Assembly: GCF_000218685.1 (NCBI RefSeq)
Contig: NW_006763298.1
Location: forward strand, 692,049 to 756,048
Length of the DNA stretch: 64,000 nt
Direction: 5' to 3'
Source: Serpula lacrymans var. lacrymans S7.9
Taxonomy: Eukaryota > Basidiomycota > Agaricomycetes > Boletales > Serpulaceae
A program made the translations under genes and the position numbers. Below the pieces are notes generated by a model. The model did no database searches. It was not told the DNA's origin and saw only the letters and a program-made list of their open reading frames with translations. Numbering within the stretch: the first letter of the stretch is position 1; every line of letters begins with the position of its first letter. Of this stretch, positions 34,501 through 45,000 are shown piece after piece.

Positions 34501-34593
34501 ACGTGTAGAACTTCCGTTGGGTAGGTTTGCTGTATTGCCATTCGTAGGGATGGCGGCGCGCCGTTTCTTTCCATTAGTAAAGGGGTTTGGCAT
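31540..34593 (-). CDS. dynamin-superfamily GTPase (Mx-like)
   Basis: Multi-exon gene, start ATG 34593 (MPNPFTNGKKRRAA), stop at 31540. The GTPase domain shows G1 GGQSAGKSSLVEAVSG (split by an intron after GGQS), the RDSGTCTR segment of G2, G3 SFVDLPGM and G4 GILTKPDNVG. A middle/stalk region follows (RFGIPGFVNDI, YGREEQGFAQRDRAVF, DGFTSMWKEPSMKC) and a C-terminal GTPase effector domain (DVRAYFNVAYK, VPLKIEHSLNRALADKLP) ending NIQQKLANFGM. No PH or proline-rich domain is seen, so it resembles the Mx/fungal dynamin-like group rather than Dnm1 or Vps1 by layout. Membrane remodelling or antiviral-like role cannot be decided from sequence. Confidence 0.9.
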
Positions 34594-35616
34594 CACGTTT
34601 CGTGAGGGGGCAATGGAGGGGGGTGAGGATGTTAGCGTCCCATATTAGCCCCGCTCCTTTATAAACCGTTAACACTTGAACCCCAGATAGATAGAACTCA
34701 CGATGCCCTACGAAGAACAACAACAAACCACAAACCACCCCGATACTAGCACAAACAGAACGTTCCACTTGTACACATCATAGAACGTTCTGAACGTGCC
34801 ATGCAGTGCCAACTTCCAATTCATAATAACGTGTCCGTGCTGTAAAGCTATATCCGGTGTCGTCTCCGCGGCTTTTGACCAGATAAGCGCTAACAGCGCA
34901 ACCCGTAATGGCAAAAACTGAATGGTTGCCAGTTGAGCATCATTTATAAGTGGTAGGTAAAGGTAAAGATGGTACCTAAAGCTCGTGTCGGTCTGTGGGA
35001 AGGGGGGGGGGTCCTCTCCACACAATAATAGTACCACCATCATAGAAGCTACAAGTGAGCCGCTAGAAAACAACACCAGTGACCTACCGTATACACCTTG
35101 TGACAAAGAAGAGAACAAATAAATAAATCGAGAAAGCAACGAGCACTACTAGTAATGGCAAAACCCTGAACTCGTGACTGGACTCAGTGGGTCCCAGCAG
35201 CGCTCAGCGCTCAACCAAAGGAATGGATAAGAAAAATGTTTACTCGAATATGTGACTCCCTTATAGAAGACTCGCCAATCCCATGTGTAAGCACATTTAG
35301 TTGGGATGTACCTCAGAAAGGCCTTTGAACTTTTCTTCATTGTGACTGGGAACGGACTTACTGCTTGTGCGGTTGTCCTAGCCATAAGTTAGTCTGCGCA
35401 TCTCCAAACACAAGGCCATCGAGCAAGCGATAGCGACATACAACACACGCATGCAGCAGTCAAGATGTCTCCTTAGATACATCCTTATGGTGGCGTGGTC
35501 AATACAAATGCCATTGCGATGTCACTAAGAAACACGCTTTCCAAGTAGTCTTGATTGTTACAAGGCGGCCGAACAACCTAACTTTTACAAGGCAGGGTCA
35601 CGATTCAAGCTATCCT
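34594..35616. other. intergenic, dynamin promoter and SDH4 3' side
   Basis: Two minus frames (34708-35139, lacking an ATG start, and 35149-35385) are hydrophobic or featureless. The second begins MARTTAQA directly before a GTAAGT donor and could be a small spliced gene, but no continuation is convincing. A run of nine G at about 35003 is present. Confidence 0.35.
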
Positions 35617-36363
35617 CTATGCAGTCCAGACCTTGGCGATAAGCTCCGTAAGACCTAACCGAGTCCATGTACGTCAGATGACAACTGATGTAGAAATGGA
35701 TAGAATGTACGAGACATACCGATATCATTGGTGTTAAATTGATATACACCGACGAGAACGCCGACAGTCACTGTCCTAAGTGCCCAAGATGAGATCGGCC
35801 CAAGGACAGGGAACTTCCGCTTGTGGACGTAGTCCACCAAGAAGGAGTCAAACTAGCGCAAGAATCAAAAAGAGAATAAATAAATAAAAATGCAAAACAA
35901 GGTGAAATATGGATAATTACGCCAATGTGACTATGCATGACAAGACTGATGCCCAATAGGCCGTCTAACAAGGGATACTGGCTGCCAGTAGTGACGAACG
36001 CCGCGGCGGTCATAGGGACGAGAGATGCAGAGAGAAGACGTTCAAATGCCCAGTGGTAAGAGCCGTGTGTTTTGGAGGGTGACGGGAATGACGTAGGGTC
36101 ATTCACGGTTCCCTTGTAAATGGCTGAAGAAATGAATCTGAGTAGAAGGACTGGCGAAACTGGGAATATGACATACGACCGCCGGGGACGTACTCTGTGC
36201 TCGAGCTCGTCGCGCGCCTCACTAGTGTGATATCAGAGAAGGAATATACGGCAAAATCCAGTTCGAATTGCGTACCTTGGATAGCTGCCCGTGGTGTGAA
36301 ACGACCCGAGAAGGATGAAGCAGCTCTGGGCAGTGCTGTGCGCAACAATGTTGTGGAAGACAT
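35617..36363 (-). CDS. SDH4: succinate dehydrogenase membrane anchor subunit (CybS)
   Basis: Small membrane subunit of mitochondrial complex II, which anchors the dehydrogenase and binds haem b and ubiquinone. Start ATG 36363 with an Arg/Ser/Ala-rich targeting peptide (MSSTTLLRTALPRAASSFSG); stop TAG 35617. Exons read in order: presequence, an ALTEYVPG segment, then AIYKGTVNDPTSFPSPSKTH, GSYHWAFERLLSASLVP (ubiquinone-site helix), PLLDGLLGISLVMHSHIG (haem His helix), FDSFLVDYVHKRKFP, VLVGVYQFNTNDI and GLTELIAKVWTA. Three membrane helices are evident. Introns are GT-AG. Length and motifs fit fungal Sdh4. Confidence 0.92.
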
Positions 36364-36797
36364 GGATACGCTGGTAGTGGGCCTAGGTGTAGAAAATGGA
36401 GGGATGGGAGCGTAGTTAGAGCGTTGCTTCAGAGTTGGTTGTGTCTGTCGTCGGCCAATACGCCGGCGAGACCTTCCTGGGAATGACTAATTTTTCCCTC
36501 CCGGACACAGAACCAATCACATGCCTCTTATCCGTCTCAGCCGGTTAACGCCGAACGTGGCTCGCCGTTCCTCCGCTTCCTTGCTCCTCTCACCACCACT
36601 TCAGGCGCAGATGTTGCCTCGCATTACTTCAATTGCAGTCAGTTCTACTTTCAAACATAAGAGGTTTATAGTCCATGCATGTTCTTGTAAGTGATTTATG
36701 TAAAGTAGCCCGAACCAACGATCTCAGAGGCTAACTAGCCGTGCAATCAACCGCTGGGCAAGCAGGTCTCTTGATTCTCTCCATTCATCCATCATCC

Positions 36798-37480
36798 ATG
36801 TCTGACCTCGAAAATAACATTCTATTGTCGGGTCTGATCTGTTCTGCTGCTTCAAAATCCACAAACTACAGCAATATCTAGGCTTGCGGTGTCTATTTCC
36901 TCGGCGGACGTTTACAATGTCAATGCCGACCATCAGACTGCTGCACCGCCAATCGAAATATACAGTGCCGTGTTTGGCCATTTTTCCAGACGTGTTCGAG
37001 ACCCTGACTTCGATGTATCAGACGAGGTCATTCGTCTCACCGCTAACTTGTTGTGATCAGTCTCTACGAGGGTCCTACACATCAGGCGTCTCGTGATTTA
37101 TTGGCCAAACTCCTAAATCTTTCGCTTGACACTGTATCGAACCAAGATAAAACATCTGCCAACTACATGTCTGTCCACTCCATGGCGATGGGCGTTGACG
37201 CTGCTCCTGTCATTGAGGAAGTCCAAGGTGAACTGGGCCTAGGTGGCTCTGATCCATTTGTCCAGGTATTGTTCTCCTATGCCAAGTTTTACTGCAGTGA
37301 AACGGGAAGTGAGATTGCTTACAGAAGTATACACAACTAGCTCTCGCCAGCAGTGCGCCCCAATCCACGATATTTTTCCTTGCGTGTCTTGTTGACAACT
37401 CATACAGCATGCCTGTTACCAATTCGTACCAGTTTAAAAGCACAAATGCGATGGATTACATAGGTCACATAATACCATGA
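36798..37480 (+). CDS. hypothetical spliced protein, convergent with LamB
   Basis: Not recognised. A coherent protein can be read as MSDLENNILLS, then (intron near 36832-36871) ISRLAVSISSADVYNVNAD and DPDFDVSDEVIRLTANLL, then a segment SLYEGPTHQASRDLLAKLL in a shifted frame, and after a GT-AG intron (37266-37323) KYTQLALASSAPQSTIFF to GHIIP-stop at 37480. The frame change near 37053 is not solved by any good splice pair I can see, so either a small intron is missed or the gene is broken. An upstream frame from ATG 36521 (MPLIRLSRLTPNVARRSSAS) has a mitochondrial-presequence look and may be its true first exon. The stop lies 35 bases from the LamB stop. Confidence 0.45.
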
Positions 37481-37514
37481 TTATGTGTACATGTTTAAGC
37501 GACATTATCTTGTG

Positions 37515-38867
37515 TCAGACAAACCCTGCCTCTCGATTACACTGCTCGACGACTGCCTTGACAGCCTGTGCAATTTCAACAGCGCCCTATCCAAGATAAA
37601 CAGTGTCAGCCAGTCAATTGAGTTGTTTTCCCCCCAGATCTAGGGGAAAAGTCATACAAACCTTTGTATCCGAGTGACAGCAAATGGACACTTCTGAAAT
37701 ATCGTCGCTCATGGGAAGTAGAGAGCCGGACGTCGTCGTAACTTGGCGCGACTTGAGCAAAGTGCGAACCTAAAAATAAGTCAGTAAACAATGATAACAC
37801 GATCACTATACGCTTTTTCTTACCCTAGTGCAAATTTCCTCCGTAGGAATATGTTCGTGTATTCTTGAGTAGAGTCTTTAGTACAAAGGATAAAGAATGA
37901 AAGAGAAGAAAAAAACAAAAAATCAGTAACTCGATACTTGCTTCGTAATGAGCAGCTTTCCCTCGGGGCTGTAGTTCAAGTCTGCGAACCATTCTATGTC
38001 GCAAAAGTCGATGAGCTGCCTAGTTCTACTCAGGAGCCTACACGAGGAGGCGCACACCTGCTATGAAAGGTACGCCCAACTCTTCCGCTGCTTGCTGGTG
38101 GGCCGTTCCTGGGAGACCCATGAAAGCAATGCCTCCAGGCTGAGCGGCACTGTCGTTGAAAGTCTTTGCGACACCAACGGCTGCACGTGCGAGCTCGATA
38201 TCGCGGGAAGTTTGGCCGTAGACGGAGCCGTGTGGTTTGATCTGAAGATGGTGTATACGGTCAGAACTGAGGGCTGTGAGGGTAGTAGTGTTGGATACGT
38301 ACATGATTCATTAGGAGGCCATGGCGTTTTAAGAAGCCGTTGAGAGCACCGACTTGATAAATAAAACACGAAGCGAGTTCATCCTTCAAACCACGATATA
38401 TACAAGGATACAATCAGTATTTCTAATGCAATTTTGAAACAATATTCACGGGTTGTATTGCCATCTCTCGTCGTCCAAAACCTTGGAGATCGGGAAGACT
38501 AGGATGAGCTCCTACAAGGACGTTGTTCTCTTTTGCGTATATTACAGCTTGGTTCATGACTGAGAAATCTCTGTAGAGGGGTAATTATCAGCTATAGCAT
38601 ATATTTAAGGGAAGGAAGAGACCCAACCCAGCGTGGAACCCACATGCGATGTTTGCTAGGTGGATTGTCTTCATCAAGTTCTCGTCATCTCCCTAGAAAC
38701 AACCGTACATTGCATGCAATATCAACAGCATAGGTCCTAGGGACGCACGACAGAATAGATAGAGAAGCTCTGGTGCCTTTTCAATATACCAAGTAGCAAT
38801 ATATCAATAAAGTACACACCTCTCCCATGTCACAGTTCACAGTGCCCTTCAATAGTTTGGACGACAT
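37515..38867 (-). CDS. lamB: LamB/YcsF family protein (5-oxoprolinase subunit A-like)
   Basis: Multi-exon gene, ATG 38867 to TGA 37515. Motifs in order: [141 protein letters not shown] and a C-terminal [18 protein letters not shown]. These are the family signatures of PxpA (bacterial 5-oxoprolinase subunit A) and of Aspergillus LamB, needed for lactam use. Length fits the usual 250 aa. No targeting signal, so cytosolic. Its neighbour in divergent orientation 3 kb away carries the PxpB- and PxpC-like domains fused to biotin carboxylase, which strongly suggests a joint pathway. Confidence 0.92.
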
Positions 38868-39415
38868 ATTTCGTAGATACCTGTAGGATTTGGGAGGCTG
38901 GGAAGAGATAGATAACACTCGCCATGTGATTTCTCAATAACTAATTTGAATGAGACTTCACACAATGACATACGACGTGACAGGTACTGTATGCCTCTTT
39001 CGTCGATAATCCACGGAACGCTCCTCAAAGATGGGCCGGAAAAGATATCAACCACAAATTAAACAAGAGACGCTTGTAAGAGCAAATTCTGAACCGCTGG
39101 GCTTCTGGTTAACGCGAAAAGTCCGAGTGGGACGCAGCACAAAGCTGAGGCTGCCATCACGTTCGTTTTAAGCTGGAGTTGGATTTTGTGGATGGTGCAA
39201 GATACACAGTTCTCATGACTTGCTGAGAGAAGCGTGGTCCCACAGAAATAAAAGGAGGAACGGCGAAGTCAGCTGTCAGCACGAGTCACGGTGGGTAAAG
39301 GTAAATACATGTGGTACTCGATTGGGACTTGGGAAGCTTTCAAAGGCTTTATATAGCTTATGATGTGGCCTGTGGAGTGGCTAGGCGAAGACAGTCTGAA
39401 TGATGCTATTGTGAG

Positions 39416-40738
39416 CTACTTATTGCTTGCTTCTAGCTTTTCGCGGAAGTATTCCAGTGACGGGCATTTTCGATATGTTGAAGGGAGGAGTCCAGTTACT
39501 GTTCTGGCTGATTGGGCAGTGTCCTCTCTGGCCGACGTCATGCGTGACTTTTTCCTCTTTCTTTCATCAATAGAAACCTGACTTGGCTTCTTCCTCTTGC
39601 CTTGAACGATGGAAAGCTGACTCCGCTTGTCACTTTCTTGGGGTGGTCGGTTTTTGGTGGGGATGACTGACCCGGAAGAGGGGCATATTGCGATGTATTT
39701 GTGGTTATATCTACTGCCAGAAACAAAGTTAGTTATCAATGGTGAGGGATTGAGGGACGCTCACCTGGGCTGCAGCCCACTCTGAGGCACTGATTGTGTC
39801 TCTGCCGTCTCGACGACGGTTCGAAACCCGGTGATTAAAATACCACTCTACCTCTGGATCAGGTGGGACATTGTACATATCCCTCATATCCCGAAAATTT
39901 CGCTGTTAAACATGACATTAATTAAAGGTCGCAGTGAGCGGCCGTGCCACTCACTGCGACCTCTGCCATCTCGTTCACCCAGACTAAGCAAGCGTCTAAA
40001 ATTGATTCGTCTAGCTTTGCAAGGCGTTTAGCCATCATCTCGAGCAAGGCACATTTCCAAAGGCCTTCGCAATCAGGTGCTGGCGTGAGGTTGGTACTCA
40101 TAGTTTCTGTTATGCGGTGATTAGTGGCAGTAAGTTCTGTAATACACGTATGCCCTTCAGGGGTTTGGAGCTCCGGCGCGCAGTCATGAGCTTGACGGGT
40201 AGCTTTGGTTGGATTATGAGCGGTGATGAGAGCAAAGTGAGAGGCCGAGTCGCTGGGGTAGATTGTAGAGACACTGGCAATAACATCAGAGAGACAAAGT
40301 CGGTAAATAATGATAAAAATGAAATGATGGAAACACTTACGCCGAGTTGGTCCGCTCGTCGAGGGCAGTTTGTAGTCTCGAAACCTCTTGCTGGTGAAAG
40401 CGGTTCTCCTGCTTCAATACTTGATTTTCGCTACTGATCTTACGGAGTTCATCTTCAACTGCTCGTAGCCTCTGTTCTGAGGCCTTTTGCTGTTCGAAAC
40501 GAGTACGTTCCGTATCTAAAAGACCCACTACCAAACCCATTAATTTATTGTAATTTGATTGACTCTCAAGGAATTGATCTGCGACTACATGACGTTTTCG
40601 AACCATTTCACGGAAGTGGCGATTTTCGAGGAGATCCTCATATGACAGGGCATCAATAGAGAAGGGATCGAGTGGGATCGGACGCATTGACTGCAAGGAA
40701 TGGTTGCCAGCATTGTTTGACGTGTCATTGGCATCCAT
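39416..40738 (-). CDS. coiled-coil protein with basic C-terminal region, function unknown
   Basis: ATG 40738. Exon 1 (to 40341): MDANDTSNNAGNHSLQSMRP then a long heptad-type coiled coil (FLESQSNYNKLM to RLQTALDERTNS). Exon 2 (40273-39955): KATRQAHDCAPELQTPEG, ETMSTNLTPAPDCEGLW, KLDESILDACLVWVNEMAE. Exon 3 (39902-39765): MRDMYNVPPDPEVEWYFNHR to SASEWAAAQ. After the next intron the in-phase codon is TAG, so the protein may end there; another frame beyond (to 39416) is Lys/Arg-rich (RKKSR, GKRKKPS) and may be an alternative nuclear-localised C-terminus. The donor of intron 2 sits in a perfect 13-bp hairpin. It lies between the two genes of the proposed lactam module, so it could be a regulator, but no DNA-binding motif is visible. 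Confidence 0.65.
39926..39962. repeat. perfect 13-bp hairpin across a splice donor
   Basis: AGGTCGCAGTGAG (39926-39938) pairs perfectly with CTCACTGCGACCT (39950-39962), with an 11-base loop. On the minus strand the right arm is the exon end and splice donor GCA|GTGAG of the coiled-coil gene, so the arm inside the intron is its exact inverted copy. Confidence 0.8.
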
Positions 40739-40973
40739 TAGGTATTACAGTACTTATAGTACCTACACAGGCCTATATAGAGCGGACGCGCCACGTCACT
40801 TTTTCACACGTAGACTTGATCATGACTCGGAATGTCTATAATAACTGAACAAAATAACAACCCCTATCGTCCCCAATAATCCCTTTGAGCATATATGACA
40901 GTCAACAAAGGTGCGTAGAGGCACTGACCCACTAGTACTGGTGCTGCTGACCAGTAACTGACTAAACACAGCT

Positions 40974-41381
40974 ATGGTCACCTCAAGCTTCTCCCAGTCG
41001 CCCTACCTTCGCTTCTCCGCAACCATATTTGCAACTATCTTCCTAGGCTTTGGCATAAATGGCATCCTACGGCCTCGAAATGCAATCGAGTTCTTCGAGT
41101 TCGAAGCACCAGCCTCTGCTGTGGACAAGAAACTCGTCGACAACCTGATGGTGCTCTATGGAGCGAGGGACGTGTTCATGGGTCTGGCCATCTACGCAGC
41201 CGCGTACTTTGGAGACCGTAAAACATTAGGTTGCATCCTGATAGCTGGCAGCGGTGTAGCGTTGGTGGATGGCGCTGTCTGTAAGGCTCAGGTCGGAAAG
41301 GGAGAGTGGAATCACTGGAATTATGCGCCGGTTCTAGCGACGGTTGGGAGTCTGCTGCTCGGTGCTTTGGACCGAGCGTAG
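40974..41381 (+). CDS. small integral membrane protein, DUF4267-like
   Basis: Intronless, 135 aa, ATG 40974. Four hydrophobic segments are visible: residues about 12-30 (FSATIFATIFLGFGINGIL), 60-78 (MVLYGARDVFMGLAIYAAA), 84-103 and 117-131. The pattern NGILRPRNAIEFFEFE, then YGARDVFMGLA and WNHW near the end, matches the fungal DUF4267 family of small four-helix proteins. Function in this family is not established. It is divergent from the coiled-coil gene and about 680 bases upstream of the carboxylase fusion on the same strand. Confidence 0.75.
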   Translation: MVTSSFSQSPYLRFSATIFATIFLGFGINGILRPRNAIEFFEFEAPASAVDKKLVDNLMVLYGARDVFMGLAIYAAAYFGDRKTLGCILIAGSGVALVDGAVCKAQVGKGEWNHWNYAPVLATVGSLLLGALDRA

Positions 41382-42058
41382 GACAGAGAAGCCTGACTCC
41401 AGTGAAAGCCGTATCTCTATCTAGCAGAAAGTACTGCGCATAGACTGCTCTGAGCACCACCAGATATGCGTAAGAGCGATTAAGCACGAGGGGTGTCCTT
41501 ATTCAAGCTTTTCTAATTTTACCTATGGCTAGTCTTCTCTTTTGACCTTATCAAGGTCGAATTTCTTAGGCCTTAGGAAAAGACGGCTAAGCTTAAGTAG
41601 GTTGATGTTTTATTAATGCAGTCGTAGCATTTAAATATCCACAGGCTGTCTGGTACCATGGTGAAGTCGATGTAACGTTAACCGCAACGCTTTCCATAGC
41701 TGCCAGTGAATGCAAGCGCTGATATTTGAAGTTCTCTGTTTCAAGTTCTGCAGGTCGACCGGTCAAGTGATAAGCGTGTGATGCTGATAGCCCCCGAATT
41801 GCTATGGAGAGAGCACGTCTATCATCGCTGATTATCAGCCTTGGCTATTTTGGAGGGCGTAAGTTACTGTGCTGTCTATTTTGGCGACCTTCCTGAACGT
41901 ACTCCCCAGGCGCTTTGATATACAGGTCCCCCACAAGGTACGCATGACCAAAATACTGCTATCTTTACCTGTCAATCCGGCCGATATGGGATGTTCGTCC
42001 CTCAGGATAAGATACCAAGTATCATAAACGCGTCTTTACTCTTCGCCTTCTCAAATAT
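41382..42058. other. promoter region of the carboxylase fusion
   Basis: The 680 bases between the DUF4267-like gene and the carboxylase fusion hold no gene. An AAGCTTAAG-type AT-rich stretch lies near 41590. No obvious palindromic operator was found. Confidence 0.4.
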
Positions 42059-45000
42059 ATGTATTCCAACCATAAATTACTTATCGCCAACCGTGGAGAG
42101 ATAGGTGTTCGTATCATACACACAGCAAGGCAGCTTGGAATTGTCACCTTAGCCATTTACACGTCTTCAGACGCCCTCTCTCCACATGTCTCCCTCGCAG
42201 ACGAGTCAGTCATGCTGCAGTCCAGTCCCGAAGGCGACTCTGGGGTTGCACCGTCCGAGTCCAAGGCCTACCTTTCTGTCACTCATATTCTCTCCATTTG
42301 CAAACAATATAATGTCACGCTTGTTCATCCGGGCTATGGATTCCTCTCCGAGAACGCAGAGTTTTCACGACTCGTTATCGAAGCTGGTATCACCTGGCTC
42401 GGACCCCAGCCTCACATTATCGAGATGATGGGGTTGAAGCACGAAGCAAGAGCTATAGCTGCTCAAGCTGGCTTACAGCTTGTCCCAGGCTCACAAGGGC
42501 TTCTCAGTCTTTCCAACGACGCCTTGGTAATGGCCAAGGAGGTACGCTTTCCCGTCATGTTAAAAGCGACAGCTGGAGGTGGTGGGATGGGTCTTGTAAT
42601 TTGCTATAATGAGGAAGAGCTTGTTGAGCGATTTACCGCTACGAAGGAACGCGCTCAGGTTTGTGAAATGCCTCACTCCTGATTGAATGCTCATTTTTCC
42701 TCCTTCTTCCAGACCCTTTTCCATCACAATGGAGTTTTCATCGAACGTTATTTCCCAGCTGCACGTCATATTGAAGTTCAGGTACTTCATTCTTTTGCTA
42801 CAAGTGTTTTGTTCCTCATTAACTATATTCCAGATATTTGGGAATGGCCTGGGTGACGTCGTGCACATGGGAGAGCGAGAATGCAGCGTGCAGCGAAGGC
42901 ACCAAAAAGTCATCGAGGAGACTCCTAGTCCTTTCTTCTCTCACCATCCTGGTATGTGCCTCATTCGAATATACAATATAGAATGCACTTACTGTTGACA
43001 TCTGATATTTGCCTTTTTTAACAGGCCTCAGGAATGATATATGTCAGGCTGCAGTTCAATTATGCAAGATGATTAAATATGCTTCTGCAGGTTGGTTGTC
43101 GACGAGATGTTGTCTTCATTCAGCTGCTTACCGCGATATAGGCACTGTCGAATTTCTTGTGGATGATAACACAGGAAGTTTTTATTTTCTGGAAATGAAC
43201 ACGCGCATACAGGTACTTATCTCGCCAATATATCCATCAATCTTCATTTTCGACTAAATCGTGTTACAGGTCGAGCACCCCATCACAGAGGCCATCCATC
43301 CCGGGCTTGACATCGTCAAACTCATGATCGTGCAAGGCATTGCCCAATTTGAAAACATTGATGGAGGACTAGACTTCCATGCAGCGGGAGTGTCGCAAGA
43401 CGTCTACGACAGGAACATTGCTGCCGGACAGACGCATGCTATTGAAGCGCGAGTGTACTGCGAGAACCCAGCGGACAGCTTCAGGCCATGTCCTGGGATA
43501 CTACAGTTCGTAGATCTAGAGGTGAAGGGAAGCGATGAATGGCTGAGGATAGATCATTGGGTATGTGCGTCCATTTGTAGCCGTCATCCGTGTTAAATCA
43601 CGTTGCTGTCTTGTAATAGATCTCGAGTGGAACGTCGATCACACCTTTCTTCGACCCTCTTTTGTGCAAATTGATCGTAGTCGGCTCAACTAGGGAAGAG
43701 GCTATCACGAGATTGATCAAAACACTCGAAGAATGTAAGATTCATGGCCCACCTAATAACATTCACTATTTAAAAGCAATCTGCGAGAGTTCAACGTTCA
43801 CACTCGGCAAAGCAACGACGAAGTTCCTCGATACCTTTCCCTTCATACCAAAGCAAGTTAATTGTTCAACTTTATTGTCTCGTCGAGCTGACTGGGTTAT
43901 CATTTGGTGATACTAGAGCTATGGCTGTGATATCTGGTGGGGTCGAGACCACAATCCAAGATCTACCTGGCCGTCGAATTGGATTTGGAATCCCACGAAG
44001 TGGGCCCATGGACTCTCAAGCGTTCAGCACAGCCAATCTTCTCGTGGGGAACATGCCGGAGACGGAAGCATTGGAGATCGTCACTTTACCTGGAGCTGAC
44101 TTCAGGTTGCGTTTCCTTGTGTCAGCAGTGGTAGCAGTGACCGGTAAAAGCGTGCCTGTAAAAATTGATGGTAAGGAAGTGGAGATGTGGACTCGCCTAG
44201 TCGTTCCGGCAGATGGAAGGCTTGTCATTGGAAGTAACCAGACCAGCGCAGGATTGAGAGTGTATCTCGCGATAAGGGGTGGATTCCCTGAGGTACCTGA
44301 ATATCTAGGATCCAAGTCGACGTCCATGGGCACAGGAGGATACCAGGTATAAATTCCTGTACTTATGCACGTTTTGTTTATTGTCTGACATACAAAATGC
44401 AGGGAAGAAAGCTGGTGTCTGGAGATCAACTAGCTCTCGGCGATTGCGAGCCTACAGAGGAAGAAGCGACTCAGTCGGCTTCCCAACGAGTACTACACAC
44501 TCTCATACCTCTCTATCACAAGGATTGGACGGTCTACGTTCTCGCAGGCCCACAAGATGACGAAGAATATTTGTTGAACAAAGGCTCCCAAACGTTTTAC
44601 TCGACTTCCTGGCGCATAAGCTCTTCGAGTAACCGCATGGGCATACGTCTGGAGAGTAAGGAAAGGTTTGAGTGGGCGAGAAGCAGTGGTGGTGAGGGCG
44701 GTTCTCATCCGAGTAATATACTAGATAACGGGTATGCTCTGGGATCGGTGAACGTTAATGGAGATACACCTGTTATCTTGACGCAGGAGGGCCCGGATAT
44801 GGGCGGGTATGTTTGTGTGTGCACTGTTGCGTCGGCTGAGATGTGAGTGAGCTACTTCTATCCACACCGGATTTCATCTTGGGGTCAATACTAAGTTTGT
44901 CTTTAGGTGGAAGTTGGGCCAGTTAAGCCCGGGAAATACTGTCAAATTCCAAAGGATAACGTATGATGATTCTGTGTTGTGTAGAGAAAATCTCGTGCAG

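Noticed and set aside
34708..35139. 143-codon hydrophobic minus frame
   Set aside because: It has no ATG at its start, contains the G-run, and no paralogue or motif supports it.
35149..35385. Frame starting MARTTAQA, resembling the start of histone H3 before a GTAAGT donor
   Set aside because: Only the first four residues agree and no histone-fold sequence follows in any frame.
39760..39840. Perfect box B-like string GGTTCGAAACC on the plus strand, suggesting a tRNA
   Set aside because: No stems or box A fit, and on the minus strand the same bases are coding sequence (HRVSNRRRDG) of exon 3 of the coiled-coil gene.
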